Source: JAJFUI01 sp039698035
Lineage (GTDB): Bacteria; Planctomycetota; Planctomycetia; Pirellulales; Thermoguttaceae
Assembly (NCBI GenBank): GCA_039698035.1
Contig: JBDKSW010000002.1
Span: forward strand, 1 to 64,000
Length of the DNA: 64,000 bases
Direction: 5' to 3'
A program made the translations under genes and the position numbers. Positions 37,401-44,703 of the stretch are shown here, one piece after another. The notes beneath the pieces were generated by a model. It was not told the origin of the DNA. It saw nothing but the letters and a program-made list of their open reading frames with translations, and made no database searches. Position 1 is the first letter of the stretch, and each line of letters opens with the position of its first letter.

Positions 37401-37884
37401 GTATTTGGCCAAGCCGATCAGCAGTCGAGAGCTGATTGCGTTGGTCGAGCGTTTGGCCGCCGGCGTCGAGTCCGTTCCCTCGCCGCACTATCGGCAACCA
37501 CCAGAGCCATCGGCGTCGGTTGCCGTGTTCGATCCGCCGACCGCACTCGAGCGTTGCTTCAACCAGCGCGACCTGCTGGTCCAAATGATCGACTTCTTTG
37601 TCGACGACGTCGACAAGCTGCTGCCGCAAGTTGGCTTGGCGCTCCAGCGTGGAAATCCCGACGAGATGGGGCGGCTGGCGCATCGACTGAAAGGCACCAT
37701 CTCGCATCTTGCGGCCGAGCGCGCCCGCGACGCCGCCCGACAGGTGGAACGCATTGGCCAAATCGCCGGTTCGGAGACCGAGGCCGAAGCGGCTGTCCAG
37801 CGATTGGAGCAAGAGTGTCAGACGCTCAAGGCGGCCGTCATCAAATACCGCGCCGCCAGCGAATCGAACACGGCCCGCGAATGA
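34405..37884 (+). CDS. Hybrid histidine kinase: PocR, three PAS, HisKA, ATPase, receiver, HPt (1159 aa)
   Basis: A PocR ligand-binding domain (about 75-245) has CAGCLESDTVL, YRCKNNMWDMATPI and GGKHLGNIFCGQFFF. PAS domains follow at about 262-380, 390-505 and 515-635. HisKA has the phospho-His in FLANMSHELRTPMNAI (near 662), and the ATPase has GNAIKFTDQG, DTGIGIP and FGGTGLGLSI (about 765-875). The receiver (about 895-1010) has DVQMPGMDGFEA with phospho-Asp near 948. The HPt (about 1070-1130) has AHRLKGTISHL with His near 1092. This is a full phosphorelay in one chain; PocR binds small hydrocarbon ligands in known examples. It is coupled to the KaiB-like gene by overlap. Confidence 0.93.
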   Translation: MTKGEHPSDNASELHAARAARIAAINLMEDAMFARRKAEETEQALRKSEERVRRKLESVLSPEGELGDLDLADLIDIAALQRLMDDFYAVAHIPMSIVDVRGQILIAVGWQDICTRFHRAHPETCAGCLESDTVLSSGVPEGQFKLYRCKNNMWDMATPILIGGKHLGNIFCGQFFFEDEVIDREVFRNQGRRRGFDEEQYLAALDRVPRLSHESVERGTAFLLGIARMLTRLGFSNAKLARLLAERDRLTDSLRESEQRLALAMAATNLGTWDYCPQTGSMQWDARCKELFGLPPNAEGDWNTFVTGIHPDDLARTLRTIESALRPDGDGSYAIEYRTVALNAERTVRWVRATGHAFFNEAREAVRFVGAIEDISERKRAEGELRASEKAFGLAFANNPAAIGVTTLAEGLFRDVNDTWVALFDYQRDEVLGRSARTLSIWPSVESADRFVRMLEDNGSLRNWEQEFVKKSGETFVTQLSAQVLTLRGEKVILSTLVDITERKRAEEALRESEQRLAVAKEAAGLGVYDYNILTGKIEWDARMRPLWGVAPDVPVTFDVFLSGVHPDDRARIKAGLAQAFRPAGTGHYATEFRVINLADGVERWVAATGQASFLQGQPVRVIGTVTDITPQKQAEAALQAAKAAAEAATEAKTRFLANMSHELRTPMNAILGMIDLAIPKTTNPTVYDCLETAKGSADLLLTLLDELLDSAKIESGRLDIEAAPFSLRQMLDQTTRVLFMRASEKGLSFSCEIPGKTPDALLGDRMRLQQVVFNLAGNAIKFTDQGKVEVRVRAVEEDPDVLEFAVRDTGIGIPPDAIQRLFQPFAQADASMARRFGGTGLGLSISKSLVEMMGGRMWVESEPELGSTFYFTVRMPKAESLLVESKVGSELPATAPLQLRILLVEDNAANQKLATYVLQERGHIVHIASDGQEAVDLTERESYDVILMDVQMPGMDGFEATSIIRSRETGERRVPIIAMTAYAMKSDRDRCLAAGMDAYLAKPISSRELIALVERLAAGVESVPSPHYRQPPEPSASVAVFDPPTALERCFNQRDLLVQMIDFFVDDVDKLLPQVGLALQRGNPDEMGRLAHRLKGTISHLAAERARDAARQVERIGQIAGSETEAEAAVQRLEQECQTLKAAVIKYRAASESNTARE

Positions 37885-37890
37885 CCGTGA

Positions 37891-37920
37891 CTTGATCTTT
37901 GTCAGCACACCGCGATCAAG
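37891..37920. terminator. Hairpin at the convergent ends of the hybrid kinase and rplJ
   Basis: CTTGATC pairs with GATCAAG (7 bp) across a 16-base loop. The right arm includes the rplJ stop codon. It may terminate transcripts from both sides. The long loop makes it a weak call. Confidence 0.4.
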
Positions 37921-38464
37921 CGGCGGGCGCTTCGGCCGGAGCGGGCTCGTCGCCTTCGCCCTTCTGCTCGATCTGACTGGCCAAGGCGCCGGCAACCGAC
38001 GTAAGCTGGCTAGCCAAATTGGCGCCAGGGCTGAGCACCTGGCCCATGAGGATGCTGAGCTGCTCGGTTCGGCTGGGCCACTTGCTGACCTCGGCGACCT
38101 GGGCCGCACTGAGACGCTCGCCGTCCATGACACCGGCGCGAGCCTCGAACGGCTTGTACTTGTCGTCCTTGACCAAGTTGGTGATTTCCTTGGCCAGGCT
38201 GACGATGTCCTCGCTGCCCCAACAGACGGCGGCCGTGCCGTCCAGGCCGGCGAACAGCGGCGCCAGTGGCGTGCCTTCGGCTGCCCGAGCAGCCAGGCTA
38301 TTCTTAATCACGACCACTTGGATGTTCTTGCCGCGCAACGTGGCCCGCAGTGCCGTGTTGGTCTTGGCGGTCAAACCAACCATGTTGACCAATAGGGCAT
38401 TGTCGACGCCTTTCAGCCGGCTGCGGAGGTTTTCAGTAACCAGATTCTTAACGTACTTGCTCAT
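37916..38464 (-). CDS. rplJ: 50S ribosomal protein L10 (182 aa)
   Basis: Matches L10: an N-terminal domain MSKYVKNLVTENLRSRLKG, the central LRGKNIQVVVIKNSLAARAAEG, and FEARAGVMDGERLSAAQVAEVSKWPSR, which resembles the L10 GGxxxDGxxLsxxeVxxLAxLPSR region. The tail is Ala/Glu-rich (EGDEPAPAEAPAA). L10 anchors the L7/L12 stalk on the ribosome. It is the last gene of the translation cluster: the next gene downstream is the convergent hybrid kinase, so rplL, which normally follows, is absent. A 10-bp hairpin lies upstream in its leader. Confidence 0.95.
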   Translation of the reverse strand: MSKYVKNLVTENLRSRLKGVDNALLVNMVGLTAKTNTALRATLRGKNIQVVVIKNSLAARAAEGTPLAPLFAGLDGTAAVCWGSEDIVSLAKEITNLVKDDKYKPFEARAGVMDGERLSAAQVAEVSKWPSRTEQLSILMGQVLSPGANLASQLTSVAGALASQIEQKGEGDEPAPAEAPAA

Positions 38465-38519
38465 GGCGGGCTCACTGTCTTTCTATTCAGGTCCTGGTTC
38501 CCACGTCTGAAGGGGAACT

Positions 38520-38552
38520 GCTTGGTTCGGACGCCACCGCGTCGAACCAAGC
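38520..38552 (-). promoter_or_regulatory. L10 leader-like hairpin upstream of rplJ
   Basis: GCTTGGTTCG pairs with CGAACCAAGC (10 bp) around a GACGC...GCGT-bearing loop that can extend the stem. It lies 55 bases before the rplJ start. L10 is known to bind its own leader in several bacteria and control the operon. Whether this hairpin is that element is inferred from position alone. Confidence 0.45.
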
Positions 38553-38610
38553 GACGCAAACCGTGCCTGTGCGCTCCCACGTTGTGGAGGCCCGGGAACG
38601 AGGCGAACAT

Positions 38611-39294
38611 TTATATTTGGATTCTCAGGCTGGGGCTCATCGTGGCGCTGATGGCGACACCCTTGACGTACTGTCCCTTGACGGTCGCCGGCTTCAACGT
38701 GATCACGTGGTTGATAAACGCATTGATGTTGTCAACCAGCTTCTCGGCGTCGAAGCTCAGCTTGCCGACGACGGCCTGCACGTTGCCGTCCTTGGCCGTA
38801 CGGAACTCGACCTTGCCGGCCTTGTACTCCTTGATGACCTTGCCCACGTCGGGCGTTACAGTGCCAGCTCGTGGCGACGGCATCAAGCCGCGGGGGCCGA
38901 GGACCTTGCCCAACGGGCCGACGACGCCCATCATGTCCGGCGCGGCGATGCACACGTCGAAGTCGGTCCAACCGCCCTTGATCTTCTCGGCCAACTCGGG
39001 TCCGCCGACCTCGTCCGCGCCGGCGGCCTTGGCCTCGTCGACCTTATCCCCCTTGGCGAACACGATCACGCGAAGCGTCTTGCCGATGCCGTGAGGCAGG
39101 ACAATCGACCCGCGGACCGACTGGTCAGCCTGGGTCGTGTCGACGCCCAGCCGCATGGCGATCTCGACCGATTGATCAAACTTCGTGGTGTTGAAGGTTT
39201 TCAGAACTGGAACGGCTTCCGCGACCGGCATCAACTTCGTTTTTGCCGGGACCTTCTTGAGCATGGCCGTCATTCGTTTGGCTACTTTTGGCAT
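38611..39294 (-). CDS. rplA: 50S ribosomal protein L1 (227 aa)
   Basis: The N-terminal blocks AVPVLKTFNTTKFDQSVEIAMRLGVD and VRGSIVLPHGIGKTLRVIVFAKGDK are diagnostic. Further on are DMMGVVGPLGKVLGPRGLMPSPRAGTV... cut here, and FRTAKDGNVQAVVGKLSF. L1 forms the E-site stalk and, in bacteria, represses its own operon. Length is normal. Between rplK and rplA is a 109-base spacer with a hairpin and heptamer repeats. No strong ribosome site is visible; the heptamers end right at the start codon. Confidence 0.96.
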   Translation of the reverse strand: MPKVAKRMTAMLKKVPAKTKLMPVAEAVPVLKTFNTTKFDQSVEIAMRLGVDTTQADQSVRGSIVLPHGIGKTLRVIVFAKGDKVDEAKAAGADEVGGPELAEKIKGGWTDFDVCIAAPDMMGVVGPLGKVLGPRGLMPSPRAGTVTPDVGKVIKEYKAGKVEFRTAKDGNVQAVVGKLSFDAEKLVDNINAFINHVITLKPATVKGQYVKGVAISATMSPSLRIQI

Positions 39295-39297
39295 GGC

Positions 39298-39332
39298 TAT
39301 CAGCTTCTAGCAGTAAGCAATCAGCAATCGGT
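39298..39332. repeat. Heptamer repeats before rplA (spacer rplK-rplA)
   Basis: Read on the minus strand, 7-base units follow each other without gaps: ACCGATT, GCTGATT, GCTTACT, GCTAGAA, GCTGATA. The 7-base frame is exact over five units. They end three bases before the rplA ATG. Confidence 0.7.
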
Positions 39333-39341
39333 AATTCATGT

Positions 39342-39372
39342 CGTGGGACGAGTTTTTCAACGGTGTCCCACG
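39342..39372 (-). promoter_or_regulatory. Hairpin between rplK and rplA
   Basis: CGTGGGAC pairs with GTCCCACG (8 bp) around a 15-base loop. It lies 32 bases after the rplK stop. It could be a processing or attenuation site; role unknown. Confidence 0.4.
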
Positions 39373-39403
39373 GGCAGTTGCCCAGGTATGTTCGACGCGG
39401 TCC

Positions 39404-39832
39404 TTAATCCTTCAACACCTCGAGACCCATGCTCCGCGCGGTCCCTTCGACCATCCGTCGAGCGTGCTCGACATCGCGGGCGTTCATGTCGGCCATCTTG
39501 GTCTTGCAGATCTCATCGATCTGAGCGACCGTCACCTTGCCGACCTTCTCCTTGTTCGGCACGCCCGAACCCTTCGCGATGCCGGCGGCCTGCTTCAACA
39601 ACGCGGCGGCCGGGGGGCTTTTCGTCGCAAACTCGAAACTACGATCGTTGTAAACCTTGACCACGACCGGGATCGGCATTCCGCCGGCCTCTTTCGTCCG
39701 GTCATTGAACTGCTGGACGAACTGACCAAGATTGATGCCGTACCGGCCCAAGGCGGTGCCCACTGGCGGCGCAGGTGTCGCCTGGCCACCGGGAACCTGA
39801 AACTTCACTTCGCCGACTAATTGTTTTGCCAT
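39404..39832 (-). CDS. rplK: 50S ribosomal protein L11 (142 aa)
   Basis: Typical L11: EVKFQVPGGQATPAPPVGTAL, RYGINLGQFVQQFNDRT, then FEFATKSPPAAALLKQAAG and a C-terminal RNA-binding domain VTVAQIDEICKTKMADMNA and MVEGTARSMGLEV. L11 binds the GTPase centre of 23S rRNA and is the target of thiostrepton. Length is normal. It follows nusG with an 82-base spacer that contains heptamer repeats and a strong hairpin. Confidence 0.96.
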   Translation of the reverse strand: MAKQLVGEVKFQVPGGQATPAPPVGTALGRYGINLGQFVQQFNDRTKEAGGMPIPVVVKVYNDRSFEFATKSPPAAALLKQAAGIAKGSGVPNKEKVGKVTVAQIDEICKTKMADMNARDVEHARRMVEGTARSMGLEVLKD

Positions 39833-39837
39833 GAAAT

Positions 39838-39865
39838 CTCTAGCTTTCCGCTTTCAGCTTTCCGG
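39838..39865. repeat. Heptamer repeats before rplK (spacer nusG-rplK)
   Basis: On the minus strand the units read CCGGAAA, GCTGAAA, GCGGAAA, GCTAGAG, again with exact 7-base spacing. They lie 5 bases before the rplK start and share the GCTGANN core with repeats in three other spacers of this operon. Confidence 0.65.
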
Positions 39866-39896
39866 ACGCCATCTTCTCAGCGGATGGCGGAAAGCT
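39856..39896 (-). promoter_or_regulatory. Two-part hairpin between nusG and rplK
   Basis: AGCTTTCC pairs with GGAAAGCT and, inside, GCCATC pairs with GATGGC, separated by a 4-base bulge and a 9-base loop. It lies 24 bases before the rplK start. It could be an attenuator or a processing site of the operon. Confidence 0.45.
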
Positions 39897-39914
39897 GGCC
39901 ACTGATCGTTCTTC

Positions 39915-40688
39915 TTACAATGCCTCGATTTGCCAATATTCCAATTCGACGGGCGTCGAGCGGCCAAAAATGTTGATCATCACGGTCACGCGGCCGTTCG
40001 TTTCGTCGATGCTGTCCACGTCGCCCTCGAAGTTCTCGAAGGTGCCTTCCTTGATCTTCACACGTTCTCCCTCGCGGAAGGCAATCTTCAGCTTGGGGGC
40101 CTTTTCGCTCTTTTCCTCTTGCTTGGCAACGATTTTGGCGACCTCGTGCGGAAGCATGGGGCTCGGCCGGCCCGCCGCACCTGTGAAGTCGCCGATGCCA
40201 GGCGTCTCGCGAACGAGGAACCACGTATCCTCGTTGATCTCCATGTGGACGACCAGATAGCCCGGATACAGCTTTCGCTTGATGACCTTCTTCTTGCCGC
40301 CCTTGAACTCGGTCACCTTTTCAATCGGAACGATGACCTCGCCGAAAAAGTATCCGAGCCCGGCGATGGCCACGCGGCGCATCAGCCCCTCGCGGATCGA
40401 ATCCTCGCGGTTGCTTTGCACCTTGAGGATGTACCAATCCATCTTATCCGACTTGGCCTCGCCCTGCGGGGCCTGCTCGCCCGGAGTCTCAGCCGGGGTC
40501 GATGGCAACTCGGGGGACGCGACCGCCTCTGGTGCGCTATGCGCCGTCGGCGACTCACCCGGTGCCTCGACGGGCGTGGTGGCCGGCACGGCCGTCGACC
40601 CATCGGTCGCAAGCTCGGCCGGAGGCGACGCCGGAGTTTCCGGCTGCCCAGTTTCTTGCCCGTTCGTGATGTTTAGCTCGTCGGTCAC
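39915..40688 (-). CDS. nusG: Transcription termination/antitermination factor NusG with long N-terminal extension (257 aa)
   Basis: The NGN domain begins at about residue 80 (MDWYILKVQSNREDS, then LYPGYLVVHMEINEDTW and ETPGIGDFTGA). The KOW domain is near residue 205 (FREGERVKIKEGTFENFEGDV). The first 78 residues are a Thr/Pro/Glu/Ala-rich disordered extension, absent in E. coli NusG (181 aa). NusG contacts RNA polymerase and couples transcription to ribosomes or Rho. The start is a GTG, 9 bases after the secE stop. The gene order secE-nusG-rplK is standard. Confidence 0.94.
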   Translation of the reverse strand: MTDELNITNGQETGQPETPASPPAELATDGSTAVPATTPVEAPGESPTAHSAPEAVASPELPSTPAETPGEQAPQGEAKSDKMDWYILKVQSNREDSIREGLMRRVAIAGLGYFFGEVIVPIEKVTEFKGGKKKVIKRKLYPGYLVVHMEINEDTWFLVRETPGIGDFTGAAGRPSPMLPHEVAKIVAKQEEKSEKAPKLKIAFREGERVKIKEGTFENFEGDVDSIDETNGRVTVMINIFGRSTPVELEYWQIEAL

Positions 40689-40697
40689 GCCAGGACC

Positions 40698-41099
40698 CTA
40701 TAATACTGTCAAGCGGACCAGGAAGCCCCAGAAGGCATCCAGCCCGAACAGGACAATCGCCAAGGAAAAAATCAACACCAAAACCACCAGCGATGCGCGG
40801 AACAACTCATGGCGGGTGGGCCAGGAGACCTTGTTCATCTCGGCCTCGACCGCGATGAGAAAGTCGGCGAACGCCGGCAAGTTGACCACCCGGAAGCAGA
40901 CCCACAAGGTAACCAGCAATAGCCCGCCCGGCAAGCCGAACTGGTAGGCCGATCCGGCGCTGGTCATGATCACGCTAAGCCGCCAAAGGCCCAGCGCAAT
41001 CGCCAACACGAGCGCGGCAAACGTCGCTTGCCGCGTAATCCGACCTTGGGTTCGCTTGTAGATCCCGGTTCGCACTAGCTCTTGGAAAAATGTGCCCAC
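40698..41099 (-). CDS. secE: Preprotein translocase subunit SecE (133 aa)
   Basis: The conserved SecE part is ADFLIAVEAEMNKVSWPTRHEL (cut to the core EAEMNKVSWPTRHEL), followed by the last membrane helix VVLVLIFSLAIVLFGLDAF. The N-terminal 80 residues add two more hydrophobic segments, so it resembles the three-helix E. coli form rather than the single-helix form. It stabilises SecY in the inner membrane. The start is a GTG with GAGGAG 11 bases upstream, somewhat far. It lies between tRNA-Trp and nusG. Confidence 0.92.
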   Translation of the reverse strand: MGTFFQELVRTGIYKRTQGRITRQATFAALVLAIALGLWRLSVIMTSAGSAYQFGLPGGLLLVTLWVCFRVVNLPAFADFLIAVEAEMNKVSWPTRHELFRASLVVLVLIFSLAIVLFGLDAFWGFLVRLTVL

Positions 41100-41126
41100 C
41101 GCAGCGACATCTCCTCGTTAAAAAGC

Positions 41127-41154
41127 GATCAGCGATCAGACCTCAGCGGTCAGC
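41127..41154. repeat. Heptamer repeats between tRNA-Trp and secE
   Basis: On the minus strand four consecutive 7-base units read GCTGACC, GCTGAGG, TCTGATC, GCTGATC, followed by GCTTTTT. The periodicity is exact. The array lies 27 bases before the secE start. Confidence 0.75.
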
Positions 41155-41223
41155 GCATCGGGGACACTCGCCCTCGAAACGCCGCTTAACCGACAGCCGG
41201 TAGCCAAAAGCTCCTTCTAAAAA

Positions 41224-41299
41224 TGGCAGGGGCGGCGGGAATTGAACTCGCAACCTCTGGTTTTGGAGACCAGCGCTCTGCCAATTGAGCTACACCCCT
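41224..41299 (-). tRNA. tRNA-Trp (anticodon CCA)
   Basis: A full cloverleaf is readable: acceptor AGGGGTG paired with CGCCCCT, D arm, anticodon arm CTGGT-CTCCAAA-ACCAG with CCA at positions 34-36, T arm GAGTTCAATTC, discriminator G, and an encoded CCA end. It sits between tuf and secE, a common place for tRNA-Trp in bacteria. Confidence 0.95.
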
Positions 41300-41305
41300 A
41301 AAAGC

Positions 41306-41402
41306 GGCCAGCGATCAGACATCAACCGCCAACTCTCGGACGTCTGACTCAAAGCGACCGATGGAAACCGACCAACGACGGCTGAAAGTCTGATAGCTGA
41401 CC
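41306..41402. repeat. Scattered heptamer units between tuf and tRNA-Trp
   Basis: Units GGCCAGC-GATCAGA (41306-41319) and GCTGAAAG-TCTGATA-GCTGACC (41381-41402) appear at the two ends of the spacer, the second in the opposite orientation to the arrays near secE and rplA. The middle is not repetitive. The core GCTGANN is the same as in the other spacers. Confidence 0.5.
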
Positions 41403-41415
41403 GCCAAAAAACTCC

Positions 41416-42615
<1,200 letters not shown>

Positions 42616-42666
42616 TGGTTTCTGAATCTCCCTCTGGTTGAGTCAAGCGAATCGGTTAAGCAAAAA

Positions 42667-42742
<76 letters not shown>

Positions 42743-42762
42743 TTCCTTCCAGTACGTCGTTA

Positions 42763-42833
42763 AGCGGGTGAAGGGAGTCGAACCCTCGTAAGTAGCTTGG
42801 AAGGCTACCGCTCTACCGTTGAGCTACACCCGC
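42763..42833 (-). tRNA. tRNA-Gly (anticodon UCC)
   Basis: Acceptor GCGGGTG pairs with CACCCGC. The anticodon arm is GTAGC-CTTCCAA-GCTAC with TCC. No CCA is encoded; the bases after the discriminator read TAA on the minus strand. It corresponds to glyT in the E. coli order. Confidence 0.94.
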
Positions 42834-42953
42834 GTTGGGTAAATGACGAGTGGGACATCCAAAGCGTCACGTTTCGCGGATGCCTCGTCGCTTCGGTTGC
42901 GTTCAACTCCCTTATTATCGTCGCTCGCGTTTCCGCGACTTGTTGTTTATGAG

Positions 42954-43035
42954 TGGGGGGTGAAGGATTCGAACCTTCGAAGGCATTGCCACCAGATTTA
43001 CAGTCTGGCCCCTTTGACCGCTCGGGAAACCCCCC
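42954..43035 (-). tRNA. tRNA-Tyr (anticodon GUA)
   Basis: Acceptor GGGGGGT pairs with ACCCCCC. The anticodon arm is CCAGA-CTGTAAA-TCTGG with GTA. A long class II variable arm follows and the T arm is GAAGG-TTCGAAT-CCTTC. No CCA is encoded. It corresponds to tyrU in the E. coli order, although the gap to tRNA-Gly here is 120 bases. Confidence 0.94.
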
Positions 43036-43043
43036 ACTGTTGA

Positions 43044-43116
43044 AGCTAGCGGAGGGACTTGAACCCACAACCTGTTGATTACAAATCAACTGCTCTGCCG
43101 ATTGAGCTACGCTAGC
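43044..43116 (-). tRNA. tRNA-Thr (anticodon UGU)
   Basis: Acceptor GCTAGCG pairs with CGCTAGC. The anticodon arm is GTTGA-TTTGTAA-TCAAC with TGT. No CCA is encoded. It is the first gene of the cluster, corresponding to thrU; only 8 bases separate it from tRNA-Tyr. Confidence 0.94.
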
Positions 43117-43144
43117 CGGTCGAGCCGCACCAAGTAAACCTCTT

Positions 43145-43172
43145 AATATAACCGGAGTCCGTATCCACGCAA
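43145..43172 (-). promoter_or_regulatory. Sigma-70-like promoter of the tRNA-tuf operon
   Basis: On the minus strand TTGCGT (43167-43172) and TATATT (43145-43150) are separated by 16 bases and end about 28 bases before tRNA-Thr(UGU). This is the best promoter-like pair I saw in the window. Confidence 0.6.
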
Positions 43173-43325
43173 GGCCGGGCGGCAACCAAAAATGGCCACG
43201 CCCGATGCCCCGGCCCAAAAAACTTTGCCAACCGCCGCCACTGACTCCCCGTTGGAACTAGGCCGCTGGCGATCCTCCCCTCGCTCGGGCCAAATAGAAT
43301 CCAAGAGTGGCGATGCCCTAGGCAG

Positions 43326-44561
43326 TTATCGCGTCAACTCAAGCCCCACTGACAAACCGTCCAGGCCAACCCAGCCGCCAGAGTCATAGCCAGCAAGCTG
43401 CCGATTTCCGAGCGCCAGCCCACTAATCCCGTAGTACTGATAGCCGGCTCGGGCCCAAAGCCAATCGGTGATTCGGTACCGTGCCGAGATCGAAGCCTCG
43501 AACAGCGCCGCGAGATCCGTTCCGTTGTGCGAGATGTCCATCGGCGAAAAGCCCGTTGCCGAGCCCGTGTCCGTGCCGTGCTGCGAGTAAATGTTGCCGT
43601 AGAGCCCGATCTTGGCTTCCAAGGAAAGCTGGAAGCGATCCCAGTTTCGAGCGCATTGCAGACCGACCTGCATGCCGACCAGGTTGTTTTTCGTCTGCCA
43701 ACGCAGGTTTTCGTAGACCGAATTGTAAAGGTCCGAGCCGCTGAGCGTCAGATCGTCCGACAAGTAAACGTATCGAACGCCCCAGAGAAACGAAACCGAT
43801 CGGAACGGATCGTCGGGACAGAATTGGAACCGCTGATTCAGTTCCGCGTTGGCCACCTCGCTCTTGTACCGGTAGCTGAGATAGTCATCCAGGCCGTCGC
43901 CGATGAGCAGCGGAATCTGAAGCCACGGAGAATAGGCCAGCACGCTGTACGTGTCCGGGTCGCCGTAAATCGTTCGGCCGACCGACCACTGCTGCAACCC
44001 CCAGCCGATCCCTTCGATCGACATCCATTCGCTCATCTGCGCCGCAACTTGCAGCCTCACGCCAGGTGCAAACGAAAAAACCTTGTCGTCGCTCCACAAG
44101 GAATCGGTGTAGATCGCCTGTGGCGCCCCCGAATACGGATTGTAATCGGTCCAGCCGAACTCCGTCGGTCGATCGGAGGTTCGCGACAACCACAGGGCAT
44201 CCACGGCCACGTTCCAGTGCGACTGACGTGGACAGATCAACGAGTTCAGACTCGAGCCGGTAGGCGTACCGCTTGACGAAGAAGCAGGAGGCGGCGTCGT
44301 GGAAACGGTTGACGGCGTCGCCGTGAAGCCCGGTTGCTCTGCGGGCGGCGGAGTGGGAACCGCGGGGCCGGTTGACGAGTAGGTCGAATAGCCTGCCGGC
44401 GTCGTTTGCGAAGGCGGCCAGCCGGATGGATTGGGTTGCGGTGGAGCTGGCGAAAGAATCGGCCCGGCCTCCATGCCCGTCGTCGGATAATCCGCCTGAG
44501 CCGCGTCACAAAGCGATAACACCCCCGCCAGGATGAGCAGAGTCCAAGTGTAACGTTTCAT
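43326..44561 (-). CDS. BBP7-type outer membrane beta-barrel protein (411 aa)
   Basis: A signal peptide (1-22) is followed by a Pro/Thr/Ser-rich region (about 25-108) and a beta-barrel-like part (about 115-411) with alternating aromatic and polar residues: WNVAVDALWLSRTSD, FSFAPGVRLQVAAQM, FLWGVRYVYLSDDL, NLVGMQVGLQC, LSLEAKIGLYGNIY, WLWARAGYQYYGISGLAL. It resembles the planctomycete BBP7 barrel family. I infer an outer-membrane location. The start at 44561 gives a proper signal peptide. It follows the tRNA promoter on the same strand but is upstream of it, so it is a separate unit. Confidence 0.8.
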   Translation of the reverse strand: MKRYTWTLLILAGVLSLCDAAQADYPTTGMEAGPILSPAPPQPNPSGWPPSQTTPAGYSTYSSTGPAVPTPPPAEQPGFTATPSTVSTTPPPASSSSGTPTGSSLNSLICPRQSHWNVAVDALWLSRTSDRPTEFGWTDYNPYSGAPQAIYTDSLWSDDKVFSFAPGVRLQVAAQMSEWMSIEGIGWGLQQWSVGRTIYGDPDTYSVLAYSPWLQIPLLIGDGLDDYLSYRYKSEVANAELNQRFQFCPDDPFRSVSFLWGVRYVYLSDDLTLSGSDLYNSVYENLRWQTKNNLVGMQVGLQCARNWDRFQLSLEAKIGLYGNIYSQHGTDTGSATGFSPMDISHNGTDLAALFEASISARYRITDWLWARAGYQYYGISGLALGNRQLAGYDSGGWVGLDGLSVGLELTR

Positions 44562-44703
44562 CGAAGGAGCCGAGAAAAGAGTCGACAGTCCAGACAAAGG
44601 GCGTGGATCATACCCCCGTCGCGGACTTCGGCAAAGAGCACTTTTGTTCGACCTAAAGCGTTTCGCTCCAAGCGATATCGGCAACGTGGATCGCAACAGG
44701 GTG

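Noticed and set aside
41100..41415. CRISPR-like array from the short repeats near tRNA-Trp
   Set aside because: Units are only 7 bases, adjacent and without spacers, so they do not fit CRISPR.
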